Of a DNA stretch of 57,697 bases, positions 26,500 through 35,110 are shown piece after piece. Position numbers and translations under genes: made by a program. Position 1 is the stretch's first letter. The number at the start of each line of letters is the position of its first letter. The DNA is from CAYNEO01 sp964396245 (GTDB lineage: Bacteria; Zixibacteria; MSB-5A5; GN15; FEB-12), in contig CAYNEO010000021.1 in NCBI GenBank assembly GCA_964396245.1, forward strand, positions 1 to 57,697. The letters run 5' to 3'. The notes beneath the pieces were generated by a model. The model saw nothing but the letters and a program-made list of their open reading frames with translations, made no database searches and was not told the DNA's origin.

Positions 26500-27399
26500 A
26501 TGCGACACAAGACAATCGGATACACGATCATTCTCACTCTGGTGCTGTCATCGCTATCGTACGGGATTGAACTGAAACCATCGGTTTTCGGTGCCGAGAG
26601 CCAGAAGATTCGATATGCGTACACATCGGCGTCATTCGGGTCGGAGGCGGGTACTCTGGCCATGCTCGATGTCGAGTCGGCGAAACCGACGGCCGGGGCG
26701 CTGAAAGAGAAGTCGCCGGTGAAGGCGTTTGCCCTCTCGCTGGCTGTCCCGGGACTGGGGCAGTTATATTATGGCAGCAAGATCAAGCCGTTTGTCTTTC
26801 TCGGTGTCGAGGCGGCCGCCTGGGTCATGTACGTCAAGTTTCATAATCAGGGCGATGATCTCACCGCCGATTTCGAGGCCTACAATCGCGAGCACTGGCT
26901 GCGAACGAATTATGAAGACAAGTACCTGCTGTGGACGTATGGTGTTACGGATGACGATTCCATTTCGGCGCAGGAGTTATCTCACCATCTGCCGGACACT
27001 CGAACCCAGCAGTATTATGAAATGACCGGGAAGTACAATCAGTTTGCGTGGGGGTGGGACGACGCCATGCTCGGCGGTAACACTATCGATGATTACGCGC
27101 CCGTAGGTCCGCCGCGAATCACGGGTGAGTCGACGACGCCGTATTCGGCACACCGTCTGACTTACGAGGGCATGCGCAACGACGCCAACAACAAGTATGA
27201 TGATGCCACCAAGATGCTTTTTGTCGTGCTGGCAAATCACGTGATCAGCGCCTTCGAAGCGTACTTGACGACAAAGAGTCATAACAATGCGGTAGAGAAA
27301 ACGAGTGAGGAGTTCTCTCGGGTACACGTGGGAGCGAAAATGAGGTCTCTTCGGACGAGATGGGATACGCCTTTCGTGCAGCTGAGCTTCAAGTTTTAG
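26500..27399 (+). CDS. Envelope protein with TM2/DUF5683-like core, first of a tandem pair
   Basis: 299 residues. A signal peptide or N-terminal anchor (MRHKTIGYTIILTLVLSSLSYG) is followed by a hydrophobic core, AFALSLAVPGLGQLYYGSK and FVFLGVEAAAWVMYVKF. This is the pattern of Bacteroidetes DUF5683 proteins (P-G-x-G-Q-x-Y near the start of a helical hairpin). A second hydrophobic stretch (ATKMLFVVLANHVISAFEAYL) and a beta-like C-terminus (PFVQLSFKF) follow. Function unknown. AGGAGG lies about 12 bases before the ATG. The next gene repeats the same architecture, and both sit between T9SS cargo and a propeller lipoprotein. Confidence 0.7.
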   Translation: MRHKTIGYTIILTLVLSSLSYGIELKPSVFGAESQKIRYAYTSASFGSEAGTLAMLDVESAKPTAGALKEKSPVKAFALSLAVPGLGQLYYGSKIKPFVFLGVEAAAWVMYVKFHNQGDDLTADFEAYNREHWLRTNYEDKYLLWTYGVTDDDSISAQELSHHLPDTRTQQYYEMTGKYNQFAWGWDDAMLGGNTIDDYAPVGPPRITGESTTPYSAHRLTYEGMRNDANNKYDDATKMLFVVLANHVISAFEAYLTTKSHNNAVEKTSEEFSRVHVGAKMRSLRTRWDTPFVQLSFKF

Positions 27400-27408
27400 C
27401 GGGAATCC

Positions 27409-28200
27409 ATGAGTTATTTGTCGAGATACATAATAATTGTTCTGTTGACCGCCGGATGGGCGTCGGCGTCACACGCGGTCGAACTGAAGAAGACGCCGGT
27501 GCAGGATGCCATGTTTGCGCGGCTTGCCGGTGACGAGTGGGAGGAAGATAAGCCCGAAACGGGGGTCGTTCCGGACGACGCTCTGGAGCCTGAAGGGCCG
27601 TTGCAGCGCAAATCGGTTACTAAGGCAGCTGTTCTCTCGGCGCTGATTCCCGGAGCCGGGGAATACTATGTCGGCAATCGCACCAAGGCGACGTATTTCT
27701 TTGCCGTGGAGGCGGCGACGTGGATCGGGTTCTTTTCATTCCGGACGTACGGGAGCTGGAAGAAGGACGACATGATAAACTACGGCAATCTCCATGCGAA
27801 CGCGCAGCTCGACGGCAAGGACGATGAATTTCTCGACATGGTCGGGTTTTACGACAATATTTATCAGTACAACAGTTTCGGCCGTGTCTTTGACCCGGAG
27901 CGGCCATACCTGTATGACACGCCGGAGAATCACTGGCTCTGGCAGACAGCTGACGAGCAGGCCACTTTTCGCGAACTCAAAAATTCCAGTCGTGAGGCGT
28001 ACCGGAGATCGGAATTCATGATCGGCGTGGCCGTGGTGGCCCGTTTGATATCGATCGCCGACGCCGTGCGCGACGGTATCCGGCATAACCGCAGGGTCGA
28101 AAGCGATTTCGGCCGGGTCGACAGAATGAAACTCCAACTGGCCGTCGATCCGTTCAGTCGTGACAGACAGCTGACCTTAACCCTCTATCCACCCCTTTAG
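27409..28200 (+). CDS. Envelope protein with TM2/DUF5683-like core, second of a tandem pair
   Basis: 263 residues, a diverged copy of the preceding gene. The hydrophobic core aligns without gaps (AAVLSALIPGAGEYYVGNRTK, then FFAVEAATWIGFFSF), and so does the later helix (EFMIGVAVVARLISIADAV). The signal peptide ends near SHA-VEL. The part after the hairpin is acidic and tyrosine-rich (about residues 120-190), and the C-terminus is again beta-like (LTLTLYPPL). It begins 9 bases after the first copy and ends 2 bases before the lipoprotein gene, so the block is tightly cotranscribed. The two may form a heteromer; this is a guess from their pairing. Confidence 0.7.
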   Translation: MSYLSRYIIIVLLTAGWASASHAVELKKTPVQDAMFARLAGDEWEEDKPETGVVPDDALEPEGPLQRKSVTKAAVLSALIPGAGEYYVGNRTKATYFFAVEAATWIGFFSFRTYGSWKKDDMINYGNLHANAQLDGKDDEFLDMVGFYDNIYQYNSFGRVFDPERPYLYDTPENHWLWQTADEQATFRELKNSSREAYRRSEFMIGVAVVARLISIADAVRDGIRHNRRVESDFGRVDRMKLQLAVDPFSRDRQLTLTLYPPL

Positions 28201-28202
28201 CC

Positions 28203-29162
28203 ATGGCACGACCGGCACTCTATCTGGCAATTGCGCTTGTCTGTATCGGTATTGCCGGTTGCGGTAAACCTTCCCGGCCGGCGGCCGAATCCAAACAGGT
28301 CAAACGCCCGGTTACATTGCTAATCGAGCAGGAGATTGCCGGAGACGTTCTGGGCAGTGCGATAAAGCGTCCGTTTGGAGTGGCCGTGGATTTTCGCGGC
28401 ACCATTTTCGTGTGTGATGCCGGGAATAACCGGATTATCAGGTTCACACGCGACTTTGCCCCGCTGGATCACACACCGGGGTACGGATCATCGGAAGGCG
28501 ATCTCGACCAGCCGACATTTATCACGATAGACAATGGTCTTAACGTTTTTGTGTCCGATGTCGGTAACCGGCGGATCAGCCGATTTGACAGCAGGCTGTA
28601 CTATGTCGATGAGATCAACCTGGTGGATCAGGATGACCCGCTGAAATTCGGCGTACCATCGGGGCTGGCGCTGACCGCATACGGTGAACTGTGGATGGCG
28701 GACCGCGAGCGCGAACGCATAGCCATTTTCAACAACGTGGGTACCTTCCAGAAATTCATCGGCGGCTTTGGTTACAGCGGCGGGCAATTATCGTTACCGG
28801 AAAAGATTGTCACCGACCGGACAGCGGATAAGTTTTTCGTGTGCGACGCGGGCAACCGCAGGCTGGTTGTCTATGACAGCTACGGAAACTACGATCGAAA
28901 GATTGTCGATCCGGATTTCAATTACCCGATAGCGGCATCGATGGACAAGTCCGACAACTTGTGGGTGCTCGACGGTGACGGGAGGATATTCTATATGACT
29001 CGCAGCGGGGAGGAGCTGTTCCAGTCCGCATCGCGGATTCCCGGGAGTAATATCGCACTTCAAAATCCTTCGGACATCGCCGTGTTGCCGGACAACCGCC
29101 TGCTCATTTCGGATACCGGTAATGATCGCCTGCTGGTGTGCAAGGTGATATACGAAGAATAA
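28203..29162 (+). CDS. NHL-repeat beta-propeller lipoprotein
   Basis: 319 residues. A lipobox (IGIAGC) predicts lipidation at Cys20. After a short linker there are about six NHL-type blades: RPFGVAVDFRGTIFVCDAGNNRIIRF, QPTFITIDNGLNVFVSDVGNRRISRF and similar (written as motifs near residues 57, 100, 145, 195 and 285). Such propellers act as protein-protein docking platforms in the envelope; no enzymatic residues are seen. It follows the DUF5683-like pair by 2 bases and precedes the giant barrel by 15. The setting suggests an accessory lipoprotein of a surface assembly rather than a housekeeping enzyme. Confidence 0.82.
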   Translation: MARPALYLAIALVCIGIAGCGKPSRPAAESKQVKRPVTLLIEQEIAGDVLGSAIKRPFGVAVDFRGTIFVCDAGNNRIIRFTRDFAPLDHTPGYGSSEGDLDQPTFITIDNGLNVFVSDVGNRRISRFDSRLYYVDEINLVDQDDPLKFGVPSGLALTAYGELWMADRERERIAIFNNVGTFQKFIGGFGYSGGQLSLPEKIVTDRTADKFFVCDAGNRRLVVYDSYGNYDRKIVDPDFNYPIAASMDKSDNLWVLDGDGRIFYMTRSGEELFQSASRIPGSNIALQNPSDIAVLPDNRLLISDTGNDRLLVCKVIYEE

Positions 29163-29177
29163 AAAGGCCGCAGTATC

Positions 29178-32100
29178 ATGTTCCGACGGCCGCCGTCCGT
29201 TTTTCCACTCATAGCCGTTCTTTTGGCCATTGTTATTTTCCCGCAACTAACCCGTGGCTCCAGCGTGACATTTGTCGGGGAAGAGATTCCGAAGCGTTTG
29301 TCGGTGGGTGGCCCCTATATCTTTTCCGGCTCCGATTCGTTGTATCTGAACGGGCGGCTGTTGCCGTCGGACAGTGCCTACTCGTTTCGCACTGGGGAAG
29401 GCTATTTCGACCTGTCCGGGATCAAGGCCGGACCCTCGGATACTCTTCGGGTCATATATACGGCGTTGCCGAATTGGCTGGCAAAGACATATGGACGGCC
29501 GCTGCCGGAGGTTTCGACTGCCGGCGAACGGCCACCTATTCCGGAGACAATAGGGGATACGGTGGGTACGCGTCGGGGCGGCGAAGTGCAAATCTCCGGG
29601 GCGAAATCGTTCCGAGTGACGTCCAGAACAGCTGGTGGCTCCGAGTTTAATCAGTCTCTGGATTTGAATATTACGGGAGAATTAACTCCGGGGCTGTACA
29701 TTTCAGGGGCGATAACCGACCGGGGGTATAATCCCGCATATGGTACGGCCAACAGCCGTTTGAACGAGCTGGACAAAATAAACATAAGACTCAGATCGCA
29801 GCGGCTCGAGGCGCAGATTGGCGATATCACGTTTGCGGATTTCACCACCGCGAGACGGGACAAGGATGTGTCGGGGGCGTCGTTCATGCTGACCTATCCG
29901 CGCTGGCATGCGGGAGCAGCGGCGGCGAGACCGCGCGGACAGTTTGAATCATTCATCTTTCTCGGACAGGATGGTCTTCAGGGACCGTACCAGATTGGCG
30001 CCGGAACAAATGCGCGGCCGATTGTGCCCGGGTCCGAAACAGTCTGGCTCGATGGTCGACCTCTACAACGTGGAACCGGCAAGGACTACACGATAGACTA
30101 TCCGACGGGTCGGGTGACGTTCAACGTAAATCATCCCATAGACAGCCGGAGCCGGGTGGAGGTGGACTACGAACCCCAGGCGACAGCATACAAGCAGGAA
30201 TTGTTCGGCGGCGGCGGCGGCGCCCTGATCGAGGACTCCCTGTTTTATTTTTCGGTCGGTGCGGTTCGCGAAGGGGATGATTCACAGCAGCCGCTCGGCG
30301 GTGAACTCTCCGACCAGGATCGGGCGCTGCTTGCCGCGGCGGGTGACAGCGTTGCCGTGAAATCCGGTGTGGTCGCCGATACCAACGGTAACTATGTCCT
30401 CGTTGTCGACAGTCTGCCGGACAGCGTGTACGCATACGTCGGTACAGGCAACGGTGGCTACCGGGTGAATTTCAGTTATGTCGGGGGAGGCAAAGGCAGC
30501 TACCGGTTTCTCGGCAATGATCAGTATGTCTATGTAGGCACGGGGCAGGGAGATTATCTGCCCGTGACAATCCTTGCCGCGCCTCAGCGCACGGATCAGT
30601 TTCAGGCATTGCTGGGCTGGCGCAACGGCGTTGTCGGGGAAGTGACGGCGGATATCCGGGAAAGTCGGTTTGACCGCAACCTGCTGTCCCCGCGCGACGA
30701 TGCGGACAATGACGGAACATACTACGATCTTGAACTGAATAAAGCGTGGCTATGGAATGGCGGAAACAGCAGTCTGTCGCTGGAACGTCGATTGAAACAG
30801 GCCGCGTATCGTGATCGGTCGCGTATCAACCCGGCGGACTTTGACCGCAAGTATCTTCTCCCATTCGGTTACTCACCCTATGCCGATGAACTGCTGCACG
30901 GGGGGGATATCACTCTGACACCGCTGTCGTGGCTGCGAACCACGTCGTTCTTTTCAACTCTTGATTACAAAAATGCATTTTCGTCGCGTACCGGCGGCAT
31001 GGCGATGAGCGCGTCCCCAACCGAAAAACTGCAAATGGACGTTTCGTGGGCCGGAATAAGCGCCGATCTGGACAGCGCCGGGATCAAGGGTGACGGCACC
31101 GCGAACACGTATATCGGTTCGGCTCGCTACAATATCTATCGCGCTGTCACCCTCGGCTCGCGTTTCGAACGCGATATACGGCAGAACAACTACTCCGCCA
31201 ATGAGCACGGCACCCGGTACAGTCGGATGGAATTAGAAGCGGGTACCGCTACTGAAGACGTGCTGTACGAGTATTATGCGGAGGACTCGATAATCGGTGA
31301 CTGGACCGATGTGCTGCGCAGAAACCGTGTCACCGGTACGTCGATTCGAAATTTTGGTCGCCTTTCCTATGACCTGATGCTGTCATATCAATGGCTGGAG
31401 CAGCAGACTTCGACGCTGGACAATTTTCTCGGACGGCTGGGGCTGGGATACCAGAACCCGCAGTCGCGACTGAACGTGACTGCCTCGTATCTCGTGTCGG
31501 AAGAAAACCGGAATGCTCGCGGTATTACGTACCTGGAGGTAGAGCCGGGGCAGGGGAACTACATACTGGAGGACGGGCAGTATCTTCCCGACCCGGATGG
31601 TAACTATATTCAGGTCGAGGAGATCCTGTCGAACTCGGCGAGGGTGCGGCGGGGTGAGAAGTCGTTTCAAATCTCCAAGAACTGGTCGGCGGGGCTGTTT
31701 CGGTTCAATTCGCGCATCGAGGAAGAACTCCTTGAAGGCGGTGAGCGGAAAATCTGGTGGGCGATTCCGTTTCTGTCGGACGCCGATCAGCCGTACCTGT
31801 TTTTCTCGCGCCGTTACGACGGAGATGTGAGGCTTATCCCGGTCGCCGGATTCTATGTGATCAATCTGTCGGCATCAGAGGACCTCGAGAAACGCGATAT
31901 TGCCGGAGCAACACGCCGACGGCGGGATATAAAGGGACGCCTATCGCTGAAACAGAAGCTGAAAGAAACTTATTTCGAGGAATATGTCGAACCGTTCTCC
32001 GCCGAACGAGACGCGTACTACTCGGCGTCGGGGGATGTCGACGGTTTCACGGTGGGAACCAATCTCAGGCAGTTGATATCCGCGGCCGAGTTGACCCTTG

Positions 32101-32426
32101 GTGGAAGCTACCGTCGGGCGACATCGAAAGCGGATGAGCGCTCGGACATCTACGCGATTATCACCGGTTCGCGTTTTCCGGTCATATCCAGAGGAGAATT
32201 GCGGGCCAGCCTCGAACTATATCGTCAGGTCTTTGAAAATCTGACCGGGAATCCATCATATCAACTGACCGGCAACCGGCCCGGAGAGCGGGGCGCTATC
32301 TGGTCGGTGGCATTCAACTACGGTATTCGCGCCGGACTGCGAATAAATTTCAGTCTATCGGGGCGGCACTCCGACAACCGGACGGCGAGACTGTTCGGCA
32401 GAGGGGAGGTGGTGGCCGGCTTCTGA
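29178..32426 (+). CDS. Giant outer-membrane beta-barrel protein of an FCB-specific family (SprA-related or analogous)
   Basis: 1082 residues with an N-terminal signal peptide (hydrophobic to about residue 27). After a beta-rich start, residues about 135-340 carry a conserved block: VQISGAKSFRV, QSLDLNITGEL, ITDRGYNP, LNELDKINIRL, GLQGPYQIG, VPGSETVWLDGRPL and DYTIDYPTGRVTFN, then SRSRVEVDYE. I have seen this block in large outer-membrane proteins of Ignavibacteria- and Zixibacteria-like genomes. The remaining 700 residues are amphipathic strands rich in Tyr, Arg and Asp that could form a very large barrel. SprA, the T9SS translocon, has comparable features but is more than twice as long, so identity with it is unproven. 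It overlaps no gene; the Omp85 gene follows after 7 bases. Confidence 0.65.
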   Translation: MFRRPPSVFPLIAVLLAIVIFPQLTRGSSVTFVGEEIPKRLSVGGPYIFSGSDSLYLNGRLLPSDSAYSFRTGEGYFDLSGIKAGPSDTLRVIYTALPNWLAKTYGRPLPEVSTAGERPPIPETIGDTVGTRRGGEVQISGAKSFRVTSRTAGGSEFNQSLDLNITGELTPGLYISGAITDRGYNPAYGTANSRLNELDKINIRLRSQRLEAQIGDITFADFTTARRDKDVSGASFMLTYPRWHAGAAAARPRGQFESFIFLGQDGLQGPYQIGAGTNARPIVPGSETVWLDGRPLQRGTGKDYTIDYPTGRVTFNVNHPIDSRSRVEVDYEPQATAYKQELFGGGGGALIEDSLFYFSVGAVREGDDSQQPLGGELSDQDRALLAAAGDSVAVKSGVVADTNGNYVLVVDSLPDSVYAYVGTGNGGYRVNFSYVGGGKGSYRFLGNDQYVYVGTGQGDYLPVTILAAPQRTDQFQALLGWRNGVVGEVTADIRESRFDRNLLSPRDDADNDGTYYDLELNKAWLWNGGNSSLSLERRLKQAAYRDRSRINPADFDRKYLLPFGYSPYADELLHGGDITLTPLSWLRTTSFFSTLDYKNAFSSRTGGMAMSASPTEKLQMDVSWAGISADLDSAGIKGDGTANTYIGSARYNIYRAVTLGSRFERDIRQNNYSANEHGTRYSRMELEAGTATEDVLYEYYAEDSIIGDWTDVLRRNRVTGTSIRNFGRLSYDLMLSYQWLEQQTSTLDNFLGRLGLGYQNPQSRLNVTASYLVSEENRNARGITYLEVEPGQGNYILEDGQYLPDPDGNYIQVEEILSNSARVRRGEKSFQISKNWSAGLFRFNSRIEEELLEGGERKIWWAIPFLSDADQPYLFFSRRYDGDVRLIPVAGFYVINLSASEDLEKRDIAGATRRRRDIKGRLSLKQKLKETYFEEYVEPFSAERDAYYSASGDVDGFTVGTNLRQLISAAELTLGGSYRRATSKADERSDIYAIITGSRFPVISRGELRASLELYRQVFENLTGNPSYQLTGNRPGERGAIWSVAFNYGIRAGLRINFSLSGRHSDNRTARLFGRGEVVAGF

Positions 32427-32433
32427 GCCGATT

Positions 32434-34071
32434 ATGCGAACAGTCATCACCATCTTCATTTTGTTTTGCAGCGTGACTTCTTACGCTCGTGAATTCGTGC
32501 AGTTCACCGGTCATGAGCCGGAGGGCGCCGACAGCTTTGCGCGTCGACTCACGCGGCTCCATGATCAGGGAATGTCATCGAGTGGACTTGTGGATTCGGC
32601 CGTGACATGGCTGACGGGCGACGGATACCTCGACGCATCGGCTACGCACAGCGACAGCACGGTGGAGGTCAACCCGGGGCGGCGATACTACCTGGCTGGA
32701 GTGACGGTCGATTCTGACAGTGCCCGAAGTGTGTCAGCGCATGAGCCGTTCACCGAGGACAATGTTGCCAGCGCTGTGGAACGTTTGCTCGGCGATTACT
32801 ACTATGAGGACGGTTACTACTTCGCTCGAGCGACTGTTGCCGATATCGCGCGAAAAGGGACCGATATTTCGATCAGGGTGAAGGTGAACAAAGGGCCGAT
32901 TGTGTCGGTGGCCTCAAATGAGTTCAGTGGCCTGAAATACAGTTCACCGCAGACGGTGCGGCGCATGCTTCCCGCAAGTCCGGGAGATACAATTACGCCT
33001 CAGTTATTGCGTGAATCATCGGAAGCGGCTGAAAACATATCCTATCTCACCTTCAAGCCGCCCGTGACGGTTCAACCGCGTTCCGGCTTCACGACTGCTG
33101 ATCTTGGATACCGTTTCACGGAAAAGAGGCGGTTCGCATTCGAGGGCGCCGGCGGGTATATACCTGATGACCCGACCGGGCTTGTCTGGAATTTCCGGGC
33201 GACTCTTCGCAACCTGCTCGGCGGCGGTCGCGAGGCGGAGATTCACTCGGAAAGAATAGAACGGGGACGACAGGCACTCGATATCCGGTACCGACAGCCG
33301 GTATTTCTCTTCGGTGCGGATCAACTTCAACTGGGCGTGTCAACGCGTGATTTCCGCGAAGAATTTTATGAATTCGCGCTCGACGGACGTTTCGACGCCG
33401 GTCTGTCGACGAATACATCGCTTGGCCTGATACTCGGCTGGAAGCGAGTCGAGCCAGCGGCATCAATCGGATTCTCACGTTACATGGCGGGCTTTGGACT
33501 GCGACGCCGGGTGATGGATGATCGCATTAATCCGGCTTCCGGGTACGATGTCGACTGGTCTATCACCTATGCTTATCGCCGGTACTCGGACGATACCCTC
33601 GCGTTGGGCGCGGGCGGGAAGGGATACAACGAGACGCATGCTGTTCTCAAGTCGAACTGGTACCGTCATGTGATCGGTCCGGTAGTTGGTCACCTCTCGG
33701 CGAACTATATCGGGTTGGAAACCTCGGACAGTCTGCCGCCGCTCTCAGAACTGGTGCTGGTCGGTGGACCGGGGACTATCCGGGGTTACCGTAATGATCA
33801 ATTCGCAGCCAAGCGGGCAGCATTCGGTACCATTGAACCGCGTTTTCGTTTTCCGCAGGGATATTTCTTTGTTTTCTACGATGCTGCATACATAAATCGG
33901 CCTGTTCTGTCCAACGGTAAAGTAGATACCGAAGAATTGTACCGATACGGTATCGGCGGCGGGTTATCGCTGGTCGGGGAAGGGCGCTCGGTCACCCTGT
34001 CTCTCGGATGGGCGCAGGACGCGGCCATAGACCAACCGAGACTGTCTATCGAGCTTTCATACGACATATAA
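32434..34071 (+). CDS. Omp85-family (BamA/TamA-like) outer-membrane assembly protein
   Basis: 545 residues. A signal peptide (MRTVITIFILFCSVTSYA) is followed by about two POTRA-like domains (DGYLDASATHSD..., then DYYYEDGYYFARATV and FSGLKYSSPQTVRRML, up to about 220). A 16-strand-type barrel comes next and includes the lid motif GGPGTIRGYRNDQF near residue 448. The length and POTRA number resemble TamA more than BamA (five POTRAs). In this position, right after a giant barrel gene, it may be dedicated to inserting that barrel and the PorV-like protein. It is the last gene of the surface block; a new promoter starts for the next gene. Confidence 0.82.
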   Translation: MRTVITIFILFCSVTSYAREFVQFTGHEPEGADSFARRLTRLHDQGMSSSGLVDSAVTWLTGDGYLDASATHSDSTVEVNPGRRYYLAGVTVDSDSARSVSAHEPFTEDNVASAVERLLGDYYYEDGYYFARATVADIARKGTDISIRVKVNKGPIVSVASNEFSGLKYSSPQTVRRMLPASPGDTITPQLLRESSEAAENISYLTFKPPVTVQPRSGFTTADLGYRFTEKRRFAFEGAGGYIPDDPTGLVWNFRATLRNLLGGGREAEIHSERIERGRQALDIRYRQPVFLFGADQLQLGVSTRDFREEFYEFALDGRFDAGLSTNTSLGLILGWKRVEPAASIGFSRYMAGFGLRRRVMDDRINPASGYDVDWSITYAYRRYSDDTLALGAGGKGYNETHAVLKSNWYRHVIGPVVGHLSANYIGLETSDSLPPLSELVLVGGPGTIRGYRNDQFAAKRAAFGTIEPRFRFPQGYFFVFYDAAYINRPVLSNGKVDTEELYRYGIGGGLSLVGEGRSVTLSLGWAQDAAIDQPRLSIELSYDI

Positions 34072-34076
34072 AATTG

Positions 34077-34106
34077 TTGACTGATCAGGCGCTTCGCCAA
34101 TATTCT
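34077..34106 (+). promoter_or_regulatory. Possible promoter giving a leaderless ubiA-family mRNA
   Basis: TTGACT (34077-34082), 18 bases, TATTCT (34101-34106). Transcription would begin at about 34112-34114, that is, at or beside the GTG start of the following gene, which has no Shine-Dalgarno. Confidence 0.35.
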
Positions 34107-34111
34107 CCGAC

Positions 34112-34957
34112 GTGCGCAGATTCTGGAATATCATCCGACTGATCAGGGCCGGCAATTGCCTGTTGGCGATGGCGGCAGTGTGGGTGGGAGCCTATCTCAC
34201 ATGGCTTGACCCCGTCTATTATGGTCCACTCGTTGCGGGATTGGCGGCGTTTCTCGTGTGCGCCGCCGGAAACGTAATCAATGATATTGTCGATATCGAT
34301 ATCGACCGCATCAACCGGCCGGAACGCGTGCTCGTGCGCGGCGATTTGTCGATATCGTATGCACGTAATCTGGCTATCGTGCTTGCTCTCCTGGCGCTGA
34401 TAAGCGGTGTGGCGGTCAATATCGAAGTTACCGTCGCGGTTGCGGCGGCGCTGGTGTTGTTGCTTTTGTACAACCTGTGGCTCAAGCGGGTCCGGCTGGT
34501 GGGGAATGTGGTTATAGCGCTATTATCCGGGCTGACATTTATGACCGGCGGCTGGGCGGTGAATCCACAGCTGGCGATGATTCTTCCGGGACCGCTTATC
34601 CCGGCCGTTTTCGCCGTCTTTTTCCACATGGTCCGCGAGATTCTCAAGGATGCGCAGGATGTCGAAGGGGACCGGCGCGCCGGCGTGACCACGCTCCCAC
34701 AGAAAATCGGGGTCCCGGCATCGGTGATGGCGGGTCTGATCCTGTTTTTCGTCCTTGTCATACTTACCTACATACCGATTCTCACGGGATGGTTTGGCGG
34801 GGCGTACGAAATCATCACCGTCTACGTTGTCGACCTGCCTATTCTCGGGCTGCTGATATTTGTCTGGGGGAGTCCGACCCGGCGGATGCTCAGGATTGGT
34901 TCGGCGGCTCTCAAGCTGGGGATGCTGCTCGGTTTGGTGGCCCTGCTGACCACCTGA
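34112..34957 (+). CDS. UbiA-family polyprenyl transferase (DGGGP synthase-like)
   Basis: 281-residue integral membrane enzyme with about eight or nine helices. The two aspartate motifs that bind Mg-prenyl diphosphate are present: NDIVDIDIDRINRP (57-70) and KDAQDVEGD (179-187), the latter followed by RRAGVTTLP. No quinone gene is near. The RLIRAGNCLLA N-terminus and the short length are also seen in geranylgeranylglyceryl-phosphate geranylgeranyltransferases, which occur in some FCB bacteria. Protoporphyrin, menaquinone or hopanoid-type UbiA roles cannot be excluded. The start is GTG at 34112 with no Shine-Dalgarno; a later ATG would remove the conserved first helix. Confidence 0.8.
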   Translation: MRRFWNIIRLIRAGNCLLAMAAVWVGAYLTWLDPVYYGPLVAGLAAFLVCAAGNVINDIVDIDIDRINRPERVLVRGDLSISYARNLAIVLALLALISGVAVNIEVTVAVAAALVLLLLYNLWLKRVRLVGNVVIALLSGLTFMTGGWAVNPQLAMILPGPLIPAVFAVFFHMVREILKDAQDVEGDRRAGVTTLPQKIGVPASVMAGLILFFVLVILTYIPILTGWFGGAYEIITVYVVDLPILGLLIFVWGSPTRRMLRIGSAALKLGMLLGLVALLTT

Positions 34958-35032
34958 GAATTTGTGTGAAACAAAAGGGAAATTTGACAGTATAATCACA
35001 CATATTGTCAGTTGCGGGTCATAACTTAAAAC

Positions 35033-35060
35033 TTGACAGACAGTTAGCCGAACCTACTTT
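35033..35060 (+). promoter_or_regulatory. Probable promoter of the Bat operon
   Basis: TTGACA (35033-35038), 16 bases, TACTTT (35055-35060). The -10 and flank TACTTTAGC repeat that of sdhC. A nearby TTGACA (34984) abuts TATAAT (34991) with a one-base gap and cannot work as a pair. Confidence 0.5.
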
Positions 35061-35110
35061 AGCTTGGCTGACCACGGGGACGGACTAATTAATGAGAGTA
35101 GAGAGCGAAT

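Noticed and set aside
29178..32426. Calling the giant barrel SprA outright
   Set aside because: It is less than half the length of known SprA and the resemblance is limited to a general FCB outer-membrane block; kept as a family-level call.
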